Shown here one piece after another: positions 24,610-34,536 of a DNA stretch of 38,170 bases. Every line of letters begins with the position of its first letter. Position 1 is the first letter of the stretch. The stretch comes from Gammaproteobacteria bacterium (GTDB lineage: Bacteria; Pseudomonadota; Gammaproteobacteria; Pseudomonadales; Pseudohongiellaceae). The notes beneath the pieces are model-generated. The model was not told where the DNA came from and did no database searches. It was given only the letters and a program-made list of their open reading frames with translations. The position numbers and the translations under genes were made by a program. Location of the stretch: assembly GCA_029245905.1 (NCBI GenBank), contig JAQWOJ010000038.1:1-38170 (forward strand). The letters run 5' to 3'.

Positions 24610-25638
24610 ATGACTATCCAAACCGCCAGTCTTAAATTAATGCCCGACAACATGCATCGCCTCTCCAACCTTTGTGGGCGACTAAATGAGCACATAAGGC
24701 AAATAGAATCTAGCCTTGCATTAACTATTCGGCAGAGGGGGAACACATTCCTTTTGTCAGGGTCTCAGGATGCCATATCACATGGCTGCATAATCTTAGA
24801 ATCCTTATATAGAACAACGGAGTCTGGAGCCTTGCTTAATTCCAATCTAATTCATCTCACCCTCCGGGAGTATGGACAGGGCTTAATCTCAGAAGAATCT
24901 GCAGATTCATTTGAGGACGAAAAAAAACTGTTAATTAAAACCCCCAAAGCTTCAGTCAAACCGCGTGGAAGCCATCAGAACTCATATGTGGCTAACATCC
25001 GAAAGAATGATATAAACTTTGGCATAGGTCCGGCAGGCACAGGCAAAACGTTTCTTGCTGTAGCTTGCGCTGTTGAAGCGCTTTCAAAAGAAAAAATCAA
25101 TCGCGTGCTGCTTGTTCGACCCGCGGTAGAAGCAGGAGAAAAGCTCGGTTTTCTCCCTGGAGATTTAACACAAAAGATAGACCCTTACCTACGACCATTA
25201 TATGACGCATTATATGAAATGCTTGGGTTCGAGAAAGTTGAGAAATTGATTGAAAAGAATGTTATCGAAGTTGCGCCGCTAGCTTACATGAGAGGCCGAA
25301 CTCTAAATCACTCGTTCATTATTCTTGATGAAAGCCAGAATACAACCACTGCACAAATGAAAATGTTTCTCACACGCATTGGGTTTGGTTCAACAGCGGT
25401 TATAACGGGAGACGTGACCCAAATAGATTTACCTAAGGGTACGAGATCGGGGCTTATTCATGCAAGTAAAGTACTAGGAGGGATAGCAGATATCGGATTC
25501 ACTCATTTTAACGCCAAGGATGTAGTAAGGCATCGACTAGTGCAAAGGATTGTTGAAGCGTACGATGAATTCGATCGCAATTCAGTTTCTAATATTAATA
25601 ATCAAGATGCCCCGCAAATAAATGATCGTGACAATTGA
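24610..25638 (+). CDS. ybeZ: PhoH-like ATPase (YbeZ)
   Basis: This is a cytosolic P-loop ATPase/helicase-like partner of the endoribonuclease YbeY. The 342 residues contain an N-terminal KH-like portion (about 1-110) and the PhoH domain with Walker A GIGPAGTGKT (138-147) and Walker B FIILDESQN. The segment LVRPAVEAGEKLGFLPGDL is diagnostic of the family. The ATG has a GGAGG 15 nt upstream, further than ideal. Its 3' end overlaps ybeY by 17 nt, so the two are translationally coupled. Confidence 0.95.
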   Translation: MTIQTASLKLMPDNMHRLSNLCGRLNEHIRQIESSLALTIRQRGNTFLLSGSQDAISHGCIILESLYRTTESGALLNSNLIHLTLREYGQGLISEESADSFEDEKKLLIKTPKASVKPRGSHQNSYVANIRKNDINFGIGPAGTGKTFLAVACAVEALSKEKINRVLLVRPAVEAGEKLGFLPGDLTQKIDPYLRPLYDALYEMLGFEKVEKLIEKNVIEVAPLAYMRGRTLNHSFIILDESQNTTTAQMKMFLTRIGFGSTAVITGDVTQIDLPKGTRSGLIHASKVLGGIADIGFTHFNAKDVVRHRLVQRIVEAYDEFDRNSVSNINNQDAPQINDRDN

Positions 25639-26095
25639 GTTAACTGATGAAAGTAAATCTTTTTGGACTCCAAATCAAAATGATTTCCAAACGTGGACTG
25701 AACTCGTCCTAGAAGAACTTCAATTTACCAATCCGATAACCATTAGCATAAAACTTGTAACTCTAGAGGAAGCATGTCGATTAAACTTATACCACCGCAA
25801 TAAAAAATATGCACCAAATGTTCTATCATTTCCGGCAAATTTGCCGGATCATGCCACCTCTGTATTTTTCTCTAAACCTATAGGTGACATTGTCGCTTGC
25901 CCGGAAATTGTTCAGAGAGAAGCCGAGGAACAAAAAAAGCTAATCCATGCGCACTGGGCGCACCTGATGATTCATAGCACTCTACATTTAAAAGGGTATC
26001 ATCATAAAACGCCAAAGGAAGCTGAGAACATGGAAAAGCAAGAGATCAAAATACTTAAAAAACTTGGATTCCCAAATCCATATTTGGTAGTGTAA
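25622..26095 (+). CDS. ybeY: Endoribonuclease YbeY (16S rRNA maturation)
   Basis: This zinc endoribonuclease acts in 16S rRNA 3'-end maturation and ribosome quality control. The metal triad is present in MIHSTLHLKGYHH (His118, His122, His128), although the usual HGxLHLxGYDH reads HSTLHLKGYHH, with Gly to Ser and Asp to His at non-ligand positions. The conserved VLSFPA and GDIVACPEIV segments are also present. At 157 residues it matches the family. It overlaps the end of the PhoH-like gene and precedes corC. Confidence 0.93.
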   Translation: MIVTIELTDESKSFWTPNQNDFQTWTELVLEELQFTNPITISIKLVTLEEACRLNLYHRNKKYAPNVLSFPANLPDHATSVFFSKPIGDIVACPEIVQREAEEQKKLIHAHWAHLMIHSTLHLKGYHHKTPKEAENMEKQEIKILKKLGFPNPYLVV

Positions 26096-26134
26096 GCAGA
26101 TGCTTTTTGAATGGAGAGGAACGAGAAATCCAAT

Positions 26135-26998
26135 ATGACCGAAGATCAATCTAGCATCGATCCGAGACCAAAATCTTGGATCGATAAAATAGCGCAGGTA
26201 TTTTCTGATGAACCTACCGACACTAATGGCCTGCTCGAGCTCCTCAGAAACGCCGAGCAAGACAGCGTACTAGATTCGGATGCATTAAGCATCATTGAGG
26301 GAGCACTTCAAGTCTCCAGCATGCAAGTAAAAGATATTATGATCCCTCGATCGAAAGTAGTAACCGTACCCTTGCAGCTGGAACCCAAGAAAGTAATCGA
26401 GTTGGTGAGCAATTCTTCACATTCGCGCTTGCCTGTCGTGGGCGAAAATGTCGACGACGTCAAAGGAATTCTTTTGGCGAAAGATTTACTAGCATTAACA
26501 TTAAATAATGATTCTAAAGAAATCAACATCGCCGACATTGCGCGGCCTGTAACATTCGTATCAGAAAGTAAACGTCTCAATGTTTTACTAAAAGAATTTA
26601 GGGAAACAAGACAGCATATGGCAGTCGTTACCGACGAGTATGGGAGCATTTGTGGCGTTGTTACAATTGAGGATGTTTTGGAGCAGATTGTTGGAGATAT
26701 AGAAGATGAAACAGACATCGATGAAGAAAATCACATTAAAACAATCGATGAAAAGAACTATATTGTAAAGGCGCATACGCCACTAAATGATTTTAATTCC
26801 TATTTTCAAACTGATTTTAGCGATCAAGAATTTTCGACAATTGGAGGCCTAGTTATCCAGAAATTCGGGAAAATACCTGAAAGAGGAGAAACAGTTATCG
26901 TAGCCCCCTTTCTAATCACAGTTCTTAACGCAGATAACCGACAGATTAAATTGATAAAGGTAACTTCCGACTCAGTCGATATCTCTAATCAAACATAA
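26135..26998 (+). CDS. corC: CorC/YbeX CBS-domain protein
   Basis: This cytosolic protein with two CBS domains and a C-terminal CorC_HlyC domain is linked by family to magnesium/cobalt efflux and, as YbeX, to ribosome metabolism. The sequence shows VKDIMIPRSKVVTVPL (first CBS), HMAVVTDEYGSICGVVTIEDVLEQIVGDIEDETD (second CBS and linker) and the terminal FSTIGGLVIQKFGKIPERGE domain. I place the start at ATG 26135 (287 residues). An in-frame ATG at 26111 lacks a ribosome binding site. lnt, the usual next gene in gammaproteobacteria, is missing, and leuS follows instead. Confidence 0.92.
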   Translation: MTEDQSSIDPRPKSWIDKIAQVFSDEPTDTNGLLELLRNAEQDSVLDSDALSIIEGALQVSSMQVKDIMIPRSKVVTVPLQLEPKKVIELVSNSSHSRLPVVGENVDDVKGILLAKDLLALTLNNDSKEINIADIARPVTFVSESKRLNVLLKEFRETRQHMAVVTDEYGSICGVVTIEDVLEQIVGDIEDETDIDEENHIKTIDEKNYIVKAHTPLNDFNSYFQTDFSDQEFSTIGGLVIQKFGKIPERGETVIVAPFLITVLNADNRQIKLIKVTSDSVDISNQT

Positions 26999-27065
26999 AT
27001 GAAAAATTAGCCTTCTAGCGATCAAGAAAGACAAACCTTTAAACTGAGTAATTCGAAAAATAAAA

Positions 27066-29534
27066 ATGAGTAACACCAAAGCTTACGAACCACAAAAAAT
27101 AGAGGAAGCTGTTCAATCCTATTGGGAAGACCATCAGAGTTTTCGAGTAACAGAGGATCCTACAAAAGAGAAATTTTACTGCTTATCTATGTTTCCTTAC
27201 CCAAGCGGTCATCTTCATATGGGTCATGTGAGAAATTATGCGATTGGGGATGCCATTTCACGCTTCCAAAGAATGCAGGGTAAAAATGTCTTACAACCTA
27301 TGGGTTGGGATGCCTTTGGATTGCCCGCCGAGAATGCTGCTATGCAGAATAAAACTGCTCCAGCAAAATGGACGTATAGCAACATTAATTATATGCGAGG
27401 GCAACTTAAGAAACTGGGATATGCTTATGATTGGTCCCGGGAATTAGCAACTTGCCATAAGGAATATTATCAATGGGAACAGTGGTTCTTCTTGAAATTA
27501 TTCGAAAAAGGTCTGGTTTATAAGAAGGAAGCAGAGGTTAACTGGGATCCAGTCGATCAGACTGTATTGGCGAATGAGCAAGTCGTCGATGGATGCGGAT
27601 GGCGTTCCGGTGCACCGGTCGAACGTCGAAATATTTTACAATGGTTCGTTAAAATCACCGCTTTTGCGGAAGAACTACTCGAAGGGTTAGATGAATTAGA
27701 AGGCTGGCCGACAATGGTGCGCACCATGCAATCTAACTGGATCGGCCGCTCAGAGGGCCTGAATCTGGACTTTGAACTAGCCGACCTCAATGAAGAAAGA
27801 ATCTCTGTCTACACTACTCGTCCAGATACTCTAATGGGTGTAACTTACCTAGCCGTCGCTCCTCAACATCCTTTGGCTCAAAAAGCAGCAGCGTCAAATA
27901 AAGAAGTTGCTGAATTTGTTGACAAGCAAACAAAGAACAAGGTCGCAGAAGCAGAATTAGCTAAATTAAAAAAAGATGGAGTTAACACGGGACTGACAGC
28001 TATTCATCCTATTAGTAAGAACGAAGTGCCAATCTGGGTCGCTAATTTTGTGCTGATAAATTATGGATCCGGTGCGGTTATGGCTGTTCCTGCGCATGAC
28101 CAAAGAGATTATGAATTTGCAAAAGAGTTTCAACTGCCTATTAAACAAGTAATTGAACCGATTTCAGATCATCAAGTATGTGATCTTGATAGCTGCGCTT
28201 TCATCGAACGAGGCCGCCTCATCAATTCAGGGCAATTTAACGGCCTAAGCTTTGAGGAAGCATTTGACTCAATAGCCACCTTCCTCACAGAACAAGGCAG
28301 AGGCGAGAAAACCGTAAACTATCGCCTCAGAGACTGGGGTATCTCGCGACAACGCTATTGGGGAGCACCCATTCCCATAATCAATTGCGAAAAATGTGGT
28401 TCTGTTCCAGTTCCGGAAGAACATCTACCTGTTCTGCTTCCAGAAGACGTAGACTTTGACGATACCGGCTCACCCCTGACTAAAATTCATCAATTTTTTG
28501 AAACTAATTGCCCCAATTGTAAATCCACCGCGAAGCGAGAAACTGATACTTTTGATACCTTTATGGAATCTTCATGGTATTACGCTCGCTTTACTTGCCC
28601 CGATCAGAACTCAACAATGTTAGACGAGCGTGCAAACTATTGGTTACCCGTAGATCAGTATATTGGTGGGGTCGAGCATGCAATATTACATCTGCTTTAT
28701 GCTCGCTTTTACCATAGACTGCTTCGAGATGAGGGCCTCGTCGATTCTAATGAGCCTTTTACTCGTTTGCTTACGCAGGGTATGGTCCTGAACGAGGGTA
28801 CAAAAATGTCTAAGTCCAAAGGCAATACTGTGGACCCTCTCAGCCTGATAGAAAAATATGGGGCCGATACCGTAAGAATGTTCACTTTGTTTGCAGCCCC
28901 GCCCGACCAATCTTTAGATTGGTCAGACTCAGGGGTTGAAGGAAGCTTTAGGTTTCTAAACAGGTTGTGGAGAGTTGTAATGAATCATGAAGCTGTGGAG
29001 TGTAAAGATATTCTGCATCCAGGCTTAAGCTCTGAACAGAAAAAATTGCGCTTGAAAACTCATCAGACTCTGCAGAAGGTGACAGACGATTATGGTAGAC
29101 GCCAAACTTTTAATACAGCTATAGCCGCATCTATGGAGTTATTAAACACAACAACCAAATTCAGGGAATCTAGTAAAGACGAGGATGATCGTGTCGTAGT
29201 TCAAGAGGCACTAGAGATCGTGATCTTAATGCTGGCACCGATAGTTCCTCACTTTAGCCATGCACTATGGAATCAGTTAGGTCATAACAATGCAGTAATC
29301 GATGAATTTTGGCCAACCCTAGACGAAGAGGCTTTAGCGCAAGATTCTGTGGTTATTGTTATCCAAGTCAACGGTAAAATGAGGGATAAAATAGAAGTCT
29401 CCAAAACCATATCGAAAGAGGAGTTAGAGCAAAAAACTTTGCAGACCAAATCAGTCAGGCGATTTATTGATGGCAAAAAAGTGCATAAAATAATTGTGGT
29501 TCCCGATCGCCTGATAAATGTAGTCGCTAGTTAA
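27066..29534 (+). CDS. leuS: Leucyl-tRNA synthetase
   Basis: This class I synthetase charges tRNA-Leu. The HIGH motif is HLHMGH (49-54) in [18 protein letters not shown], the CP1 editing domain is present with its threonine-rich [21 protein letters not shown] and the [13 protein letters not shown] segment, and the class I motif is KMSKS (580-584). A zinc-ribbon-like pair, CEKC (441-444) and CPNC (482-485), is intact. At 822 residues it is shorter than E. coli LeuRS (860). The missing part is the leucine-specific domain normally just before KMSKS: here [13 protein letters not shown] runs without it. No clear ribosome binding site precedes the ATG. Confidence 0.97.
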   Translation: MSNTKAYEPQKIEEAVQSYWEDHQSFRVTEDPTKEKFYCLSMFPYPSGHLHMGHVRNYAIGDAISRFQRMQGKNVLQPMGWDAFGLPAENAAMQNKTAPAKWTYSNINYMRGQLKKLGYAYDWSRELATCHKEYYQWEQWFFLKLFEKGLVYKKEAEVNWDPVDQTVLANEQVVDGCGWRSGAPVERRNILQWFVKITAFAEELLEGLDELEGWPTMVRTMQSNWIGRSEGLNLDFELADLNEERISVYTTRPDTLMGVTYLAVAPQHPLAQKAAASNKEVAEFVDKQTKNKVAEAELAKLKKDGVNTGLTAIHPISKNEVPIWVANFVLINYGSGAVMAVPAHDQRDYEFAKEFQLPIKQVIEPISDHQVCDLDSCAFIERGRLINSGQFNGLSFEEAFDSIATFLTEQGRGEKTVNYRLRDWGISRQRYWGAPIPIINCEKCGSVPVPEEHLPVLLPEDVDFDDTGSPLTKIHQFFETNCPNCKSTAKRETDTFDTFMESSWYYARFTCPDQNSTMLDERANYWLPVDQYIGGVEHAILHLLYARFYHRLLRDEGLVDSNEPFTRLLTQGMVLNEGTKMSKSKGNTVDPLSLIEKYGADTVRMFTLFAAPPDQSLDWSDSGVEGSFRFLNRLWRVVMNHEAVECKDILHPGLSSEQKKLRLKTHQTLQKVTDDYGRRQTFNTAIAASMELLNTTTKFRESSKDEDDRVVVQEALEIVILMLAPIVPHFSHALWNQLGHNNAVIDEFWPTLDEEALAQDSVVIVIQVNGKMRDKIEVSKTISKEELEQKTLQTKSVRRFIDGKKVHKIIVVPDRLINVVAS

Positions 29535-29538
29535 GACT

Positions 29539-30051
29539 GTGAAAATAACTAAATTATTCTTAACCATACTATTCGCGGTCATTTTTTTAGATTCATGTGG
29601 TTATTCTTTGCGCGGTAGTCAGCTGAGAAATGTCAGTCTTGACGTCCTCAACCTTAATTTTTTACAGCCCAATGGTGAATTAGCCCGAATTCTCACACGC
29701 AACTTAACTACTACAGGACTTAACATTGAATCAGACGTAAGTATTTCTAAACCTACCCAGCCAAACCAGCTCACCTTAACAATTAGCGGCGAAGAAACTG
29801 ATATTAGACCTGTCTCAATAAATCCCAGGGCTCGGGCAGCACAATATGAAATACGGCTGTCGATCGTTATTCGGCTTGAAGCAGATAACGAAACAAAAAT
29901 TGAATCTGATACACTCTCTGTAGAAAGAACATATTTTGAAGACATAGAAAATATTGTCGGGAATCAAGAAGAGGTTCAAATTATAATTAGCGAGATGCGT
30001 CAAAACCTAATCACTCAGGTAATGCGCCGTCTTGAGTCCAACATAAATTAA
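29539..30051 (+). CDS. lptE: LptE, LPS-assembly lipoprotein
   Basis: LptE is the outer-membrane lipoprotein that plugs LptD in the LPS translocon. The 170-residue protein has a lipoprotein signal with lipobox LDSC (Cys20) followed by the family opening GYSLRGSQL. The rest matches the small alpha/beta LptE fold (SISKPTQPNQLTLTISGEETDIRPVSINPRARAAQYEIRLSIVIRLE). The start is GTG 29539, five nt after leuS. It lies between leuS and holA, the conserved gammaproteobacterial order. Confidence 0.93.
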   Translation: MKITKLFLTILFAVIFLDSCGYSLRGSQLRNVSLDVLNLNFLQPNGELARILTRNLTTTGLNIESDVSISKPTQPNQLTLTISGEETDIRPVSINPRARAAQYEIRLSIVIRLEADNETKIESDTLSVERTYFEDIENIVGNQEEVQIIISEMRQNLITQVMRRLESNIN

Positions 30052-30057
30052 GAAACT

Positions 30058-31101
30058 ATGAAAATTAAGCCGGAACAACTCGCCAGTGTTCTAAGATCAG
30101 AAGACAAATCTCTTTATTGGATAACGGGAGATGAGCCTCTGCTCGTTGAGGAGTCAGCAAGTCTAGCTTACAAACGGTTAAAAGAAGCAAATTTTACGGA
30201 AAGAGAAATATTCGATGTGGAGCGAGGTTTTAAATGGGAGCAGTTTAATCATGCCGTTAACAACCTCTCGCTCTTTTCAGAACGGAAAATATTCGATGTT
30301 AGGCTCCAAAGCTCTAAGTTAGATCAAGACACGAAAGAAGCCATCAAAACTTTTTTAAAGGTCAATAGCCCCGACCTTATTCTACTCATTCGCAGCCCAA
30401 AGCTGGAGAGCACTCAACTAAATTCAAAATGGTTTAAAGAAATCATCTCTCAAATCGTGATAGTGCAAATTTGGCCGGTTGGTCGAGAAAACCTGAGCTC
30501 TTGGCTGTCTCAAAGACTGATCAAAGAAGGAATTAATCCTGATATAGAAGCCCTGCGTTTACTCACCGACAAGGTGGAAGGAAATTTACTTGCTGCGATT
30601 CAAGAAATAGAGAAACTAAAATTACTAGCAAATAAACAAGGTCAAGCGATCAACCTTGATGCGAATACTGCCATGCAAGTGATTGCAGATAGCTCGCGCT
30701 ACAACGCTTACAATTTAATTGATAGCGCGCTTTTAGGCGACAGCGTGCGTAGCCTAAAAATTTTAACAAGCCTGAAAGCAGATGGCACTTATCCTCTAAT
30801 TATCTTAGGGGCTATTACTCGTGAACTGCGAATTTTGCTGCCCCTGGTGAAGGAGAAAGACATGGGTAAAACCATAGACGGTATAATAGAATCTAACAGA
30901 GTCTGGTTTAATCGAAAAAAAGCCGTAGGCTCGCTCCTTCAAAGATGCACGACCCAGCACTTATGGAAAATGCTCGTCCGGTCTCAGAAGATCGATCAGG
31001 CAATTAAAGGGGCCTCATCTTCCAATCCCTGGGACGAACTCAATTTTTTAATCCTTGAGTTGTGTGGGAAAAATATCTCTTATCAAACAAATGTCAGTTA
31101 A
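30058..31101 (+). CDS. holA: DNA polymerase III subunit delta
   Basis: HolA is the clamp-loader subunit that opens the beta clamp. The 347-residue protein begins MKIKPEQLASVLRSEDKSLYWITGDEPLLVEESAS and contains the family segments FSERKIFDVRL and LTDKVEGNLLAAIQEIEKLKLL, with length near E. coli delta (343). It starts six nt after lptE and ends the plus-strand run. Its stop overlaps the stop of the convergent M3 peptidase by four nt. Confidence 0.95.
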   Translation: MKIKPEQLASVLRSEDKSLYWITGDEPLLVEESASLAYKRLKEANFTEREIFDVERGFKWEQFNHAVNNLSLFSERKIFDVRLQSSKLDQDTKEAIKTFLKVNSPDLILLIRSPKLESTQLNSKWFKEIISQIVIVQIWPVGRENLSSWLSQRLIKEGINPDIEALRLLTDKVEGNLLAAIQEIEKLKLLANKQGQAINLDANTAMQVIADSSRYNAYNLIDSALLGDSVRSLKILTSLKADGTYPLIILGAITRELRILLPLVKEKDMGKTIDGIIESNRVWFNRKKAVGSLLQRCTTQHLWKMLVRSQKIDQAIKGASSSNPWDELNFLILELCGKNISYQTNVS

Positions 31102-33263
31102 TTAAGACCTCGGCGGTCTAGCAAAGGTCCAATTTCCGCACCCCTTCCCCGAAATTGACTGTAAAGGCTCATCGCATCTGCGCTACCGCCGCGTGATAAC
31201 AGCGTTGTCCTAAAATGATCACCATTTGCACGACTCAACCCGCCATTTTCCCTGAACCATTCGACTGTGTCAGCATCTAGAACTTCACTCCAAATATAGG
31301 AATAGTAGCCAGCAGAATAGCCCCCCATAATATGGTTAAAATAAGTAACGCGATAGCGAGGCGGAACGTTAGGCATCAGAATTCCAGCCTCCTCCAACGT
31401 GTCTGACTCAAAATCCATTATTTCATCAGGACCGGGCACTTCCGCTGGATCTAACTGATGAAATCCTTGATCGACTATAGACGCAGCGAGATACTCTAAA
31501 GTTGAAAATCCTTGGTTAAACTGCTGCATTGATAGCACTTTATCAATGAGCTCTGGAGGCAATGGCTCTCCAGTTTGATAATGTAATGCGTAATTCTTCA
31601 GAACCTCAGGCCACGTAGACCACATTTCATTCACTTGACTAGGGTATTCCACAAAATCTCTAGGAACTCTCGTTCCCGAGAAGGACGGGTACTCAACATC
31701 AGAAAACATTCCATGGAGGGCATGTCCAAATTCATGAAACATGGTAGTTACTTCACCGAATGTTAACAATGTTGGCTGCCCATCCACTGGCTTCGTTATA
31801 TTCAAGTGGTTCGCAATTACTGGTTGTGTATTCAACAAATTACTTTGAGAAATATAGGAATTCATCCATGCGCCCCCGCGCTTAGTTGAACGAGCATAAA
31901 AATCAGCAATGAACAAGGCAAGAATCTCTCCTGTAGAATCGTATACCTCAAATACGCGCACGTCTTCTTGATAAAGCGGAAAATCAAACCTCTCCCGAAA
32001 CGTTAGACCAAACAACTTTTCTGCCGCGAAGAAAACTCCGTTCTTAAGCACATTATCTAATTCAAAATAAGACTTTAACTCGCTAGCATCAAACTCAAAG
32101 CGCCTAGAGCGTAATTTTTCTGTATAAAAATCCCAATCCCAAGAAGCTAAATCAAATCCTTCTCCATCTTCATCTATTATTGCTTGAAGCTCCGCAGCTT
32201 CCTTAATCGTATTGACGGCAGCCGAGGCGGCTAGGAGAGAAAGTCTCTCATTTATAGAATCAACCCCTGGCGCAGTTTGATCCTCTACAATATATTCTGC
32301 ATGATTTTTATAGCCAAGTAATTGCGCCCTTTCCGCGCGCTTCCTTAAAACTTTTGATAAAGTCTCCCGATTATCAAACTGGCCTCCACGGTGACCTCTA
32401 GATAGAGAAGTCTTATGGATACGCTCTCTCAACGCCCTGTTTTGTATACCCGCTAATGAAGGTTGACCGCTTGTATTTAAAAGAGGAATTACAAACTCCC
32501 CTTCACTCTGTCTTTCAACAGCTTCACTCGCCGCCGCATTAATGCGCGACTCATTCAAACCTATTAGCTCCTCGCGAGACGCTACAACAATCGCCAGCTC
32601 ATTCGCTTCATTTAAAACGTTTTGACTAAAATTTGTCTCCAAAACAGCTATTTCTGCGTTCAGCATTTTCATTTGTTCTTGTTGCTCAACATTTAATGCT
32701 GCGCCAGCTCTAACAAAGTTAATGTAAGTTTGTTCAAGCAGCCTCTTAGATTCATCGTTAAGACTTAACATATGTCGTTCTCGATATAATCTAAGAATTC
32801 GCTCATAAAGCGCTCTATCCAGCATAATCGAATCTTCATGACTAGCCAGCTGCACTGAAAGGTCTTGCTGAAGCTTTTGGATTTCATCATTTGTATGCGC
32901 ACTTGCTTGCGCAAAAAACACACTAGCCACCCTGTTATACAAGCGACCCGATAATTCCATAGCAACAATGGTGTTTTCAAACGTCGGCGGCGCAGCCTGG
33001 GATGTAATTGCAGCAATCTCCTCCAACTGCTCCTTCATGCCCCTCTCAAAGGCTGGCAAATAATGTTCATCCTGAATCAGGTCAAATCGCGGATAATTCA
33101 AAGGCAAACGACTCTCTGACAAGAAAGGATTTTCTTCTGATATATCCTTCATAGGTAATTCTTCTATTTTACTTTCGCTCGTTAGTGCAGTCTCTTCAGT
33201 TATGTCCGAACATGCGCAACAAAGCATCGCTACAAAAAGATAGTTAATTATCCGTACATTCAT
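31098..33263 (-). CDS. M3 family zinc peptidase (peptidyl-dipeptidase Dcp-like, probable lipoprotein)
   Basis: This thimet-oligopeptidase-fold metallopeptidase cleaves oligopeptides. The zinc site HEFGH (about residues 510-514 from this start) is followed by the M3 signature ALHGMFSDVEYPSFSGTRVPRDFVEYPSQVNEMW, which matches Dcp more than OpdA in its VPRDFVEYPSQ. The N terminus (VRIINYLFVAMLCCACSD) is a short hydrophobic signal ending in CCAC, lipoprotein-like but not a standard lipobox. The enzyme is thus probably periplasmic or membrane-anchored, unlike cytosolic E. coli Dcp. ATG 33263 is chosen over GTG 33272. It converges with holA. Confidence 0.92.
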   Translation of the reverse strand: MNVRIINYLFVAMLCCACSDITEETALTSESKIEELPMKDISEENPFLSESRLPLNYPRFDLIQDEHYLPAFERGMKEQLEEIAAITSQAAPPTFENTIVAMELSGRLYNRVASVFFAQASAHTNDEIQKLQQDLSVQLASHEDSIMLDRALYERILRLYRERHMLSLNDESKRLLEQTYINFVRAGAALNVEQQEQMKMLNAEIAVLETNFSQNVLNEANELAIVVASREELIGLNESRINAAASEAVERQSEGEFVIPLLNTSGQPSLAGIQNRALRERIHKTSLSRGHRGGQFDNRETLSKVLRKRAERAQLLGYKNHAEYIVEDQTAPGVDSINERLSLLAASAAVNTIKEAAELQAIIDEDGEGFDLASWDWDFYTEKLRSRRFEFDASELKSYFELDNVLKNGVFFAAEKLFGLTFRERFDFPLYQEDVRVFEVYDSTGEILALFIADFYARSTKRGGAWMNSYISQSNLLNTQPVIANHLNITKPVDGQPTLLTFGEVTTMFHEFGHALHGMFSDVEYPSFSGTRVPRDFVEYPSQVNEMWSTWPEVLKNYALHYQTGEPLPPELIDKVLSMQQFNQGFSTLEYLAASIVDQGFHQLDPAEVPGPDEIMDFESDTLEEAGILMPNVPPRYRVTYFNHIMGGYSAGYYSYIWSEVLDADTVEWFRENGGLSRANGDHFRTTLLSRGGSADAMSLYSQFRGRGAEIGPLLDRRGLN

Positions 33264-33355
33264 ATGTATCACACTTATTAATAAGTAGGGACATGGCGGC
33301 TCATTAGCGTTTCTCTAGTAACCTCTAATAATGAAAATACGTCGTTTTCATCTTT

Positions 33356-33601
33356 TTACGGTTCCTCTTTTTCTAATTGATAGATTAATTCACTAAATTC
33401 TTCTACCTTGCCTTCAATCAAACCTAAGGCGTCTTTTAAGCCCTGATTGTAATAATTACACCCCATATGCTCAGAGAAAAACTCCAATAAAAATTGTGCG
33501 TCAAAACTTCCAATTTCAAAGTCTAGCTCCCTCAACAAATATTCTTGTATCTTCTTACTCATTCGATCCTTAACGTCCACCTCTAATTTGAGCTGTCCCA
33601 T
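33356..33601 (-). CDS. DUF2164 family protein
   Basis: This 81-residue soluble protein of unknown function shows the DUF2164 pattern: a first helix RMSKKIQEYLLRELDFEIGSFDAQFLLEFFSEHMG and the characteristic NYYNQGLKDALGLIEGKVEEFSELIYQLE. It has no signal or membrane segment. Its ATG is two nt after the stop of the exported haloacid-dehalogenase-like gene, so the two are likely translationally coupled. Confidence 0.85.
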   Translation of the reverse strand: MGQLKLEVDVKDRMSKKIQEYLLRELDFEIGSFDAQFLLEFFSEHMGCNYYNQGLKDALGLIEGKVEEFSELIYQLEKEEP

Positions 33602-33603
33602 AT

Positions 33604-34449
33604 TTAAGCACCGAGCTTTCGTGCAAGATCCATGAAATCATCTGCCGTATAGTCAAATTCTCCATCTTCGTTTCTGTCAACAGCCCCTCCCGGGCCTCTC
33701 TCTAAGGGGCGTATAACATAAGCAGTTCGCAAACCCGCCCTAGAAGCCGCTCGCAAATCGCTAGGATGCGCTGCTACCATCATTACCTGCTCCGGTGACA
33801 AGCTTAAAAGTTCCGCCGCAACAAGGTATGCCTCAGGGTCTGGCTTGTAGTGCTTCGCAAGCTCAGCGGATAACACAGCATCCCAAGGAAGGCCTGCATT
33901 TTTAGCCATATTAGTAAGCAAAGAAACATTACCATTTGATAGAGTAGTAATAACATACTTTGTTTTCAAACGATTCAATCCTGCTACAGTATCTGGCCAA
34001 GGAATCAACCGGTGCCACACCTTGTTAAAATGGTCTAATTCTATTTCACTTAACCCAGTTAAACCGAATTCTGCCACCAGATCATTTAAAATAAGCCGAT
34101 GTAGGTCATCAATTTTTGTCCAAGGCAGCTCCCCAGAGCGAACTCTACCCATAGCCGGACTGTAACCTCCGCGCCACCGGTCTGCAAATTCTGCCCAATC
34201 GATATCAAAGCCTTTATTAGCCGAGAGAAGCTGACCCTCTCTGATTATAGAGGAACGCCAATCAACTACCGTTCCAAAAACATCAAATGTTAGAGCTTTT
34301 ACTGATTTAGCAACACTATCTTGAGATAACGCTAACGAGCTCGGCAGCACGCCGAGTCCGATTCCAGCAGGAATGAGCGTAAGTTTTTTTAAAAAATTAC
34401 GCCTCTCGACACTCTTAAAATTAGTACCATTCTTCTTATTCGGCATCAT
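33604..34449 (-). CDS. Tat-exported haloacid dehalogenase type II-like protein
   Basis: This HAD-superfamily hydrolase is related to (S)-2-haloacid dehalogenases. The nucleophile is in LTFDVFGTVVDWRSS, followed by motif II TTLSNGN and the motif III lysine in HYKPDPEAY. The terminal motif is MVAAHPSDLRAASRAGLRTAYV, the variant in which the usual SSN is replaced by AAH. A twin-arginine signal (ERRNFLKKLTLIPAGIGLGVLPSSLALS) precedes the domain, so the enzyme should work in the periplasm, which is unusual for the family. ATG 34449 (281 residues) is chosen because the upstream start would be TTG. Its substrate is unknown. It precedes DUF2164. Confidence 0.83.
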   Translation of the reverse strand: MMPNKKNGTNFKSVERRNFLKKLTLIPAGIGLGVLPSSLALSQDSVAKSVKALTFDVFGTVVDWRSSIIREGQLLSANKGFDIDWAEFADRWRGGYSPAMGRVRSGELPWTKIDDLHRLILNDLVAEFGLTGLSEIELDHFNKVWHRLIPWPDTVAGLNRLKTKYVITTLSNGNVSLLTNMAKNAGLPWDAVLSAELAKHYKPDPEAYLVAAELLSLSPEQVMMVAAHPSDLRAASRAGLRTAYVIRPLERGPGGAVDRNEDGEFDYTADDFMDLARKLGA

Positions 34450-34536
34450 AATAGTTCCGTTTTCCAATTAAAAAAGGTCCACTTGAGCTGATATTTATCA
34501 ACAAACATAATTTATCAACTAGATTTTTTGAGGAGA

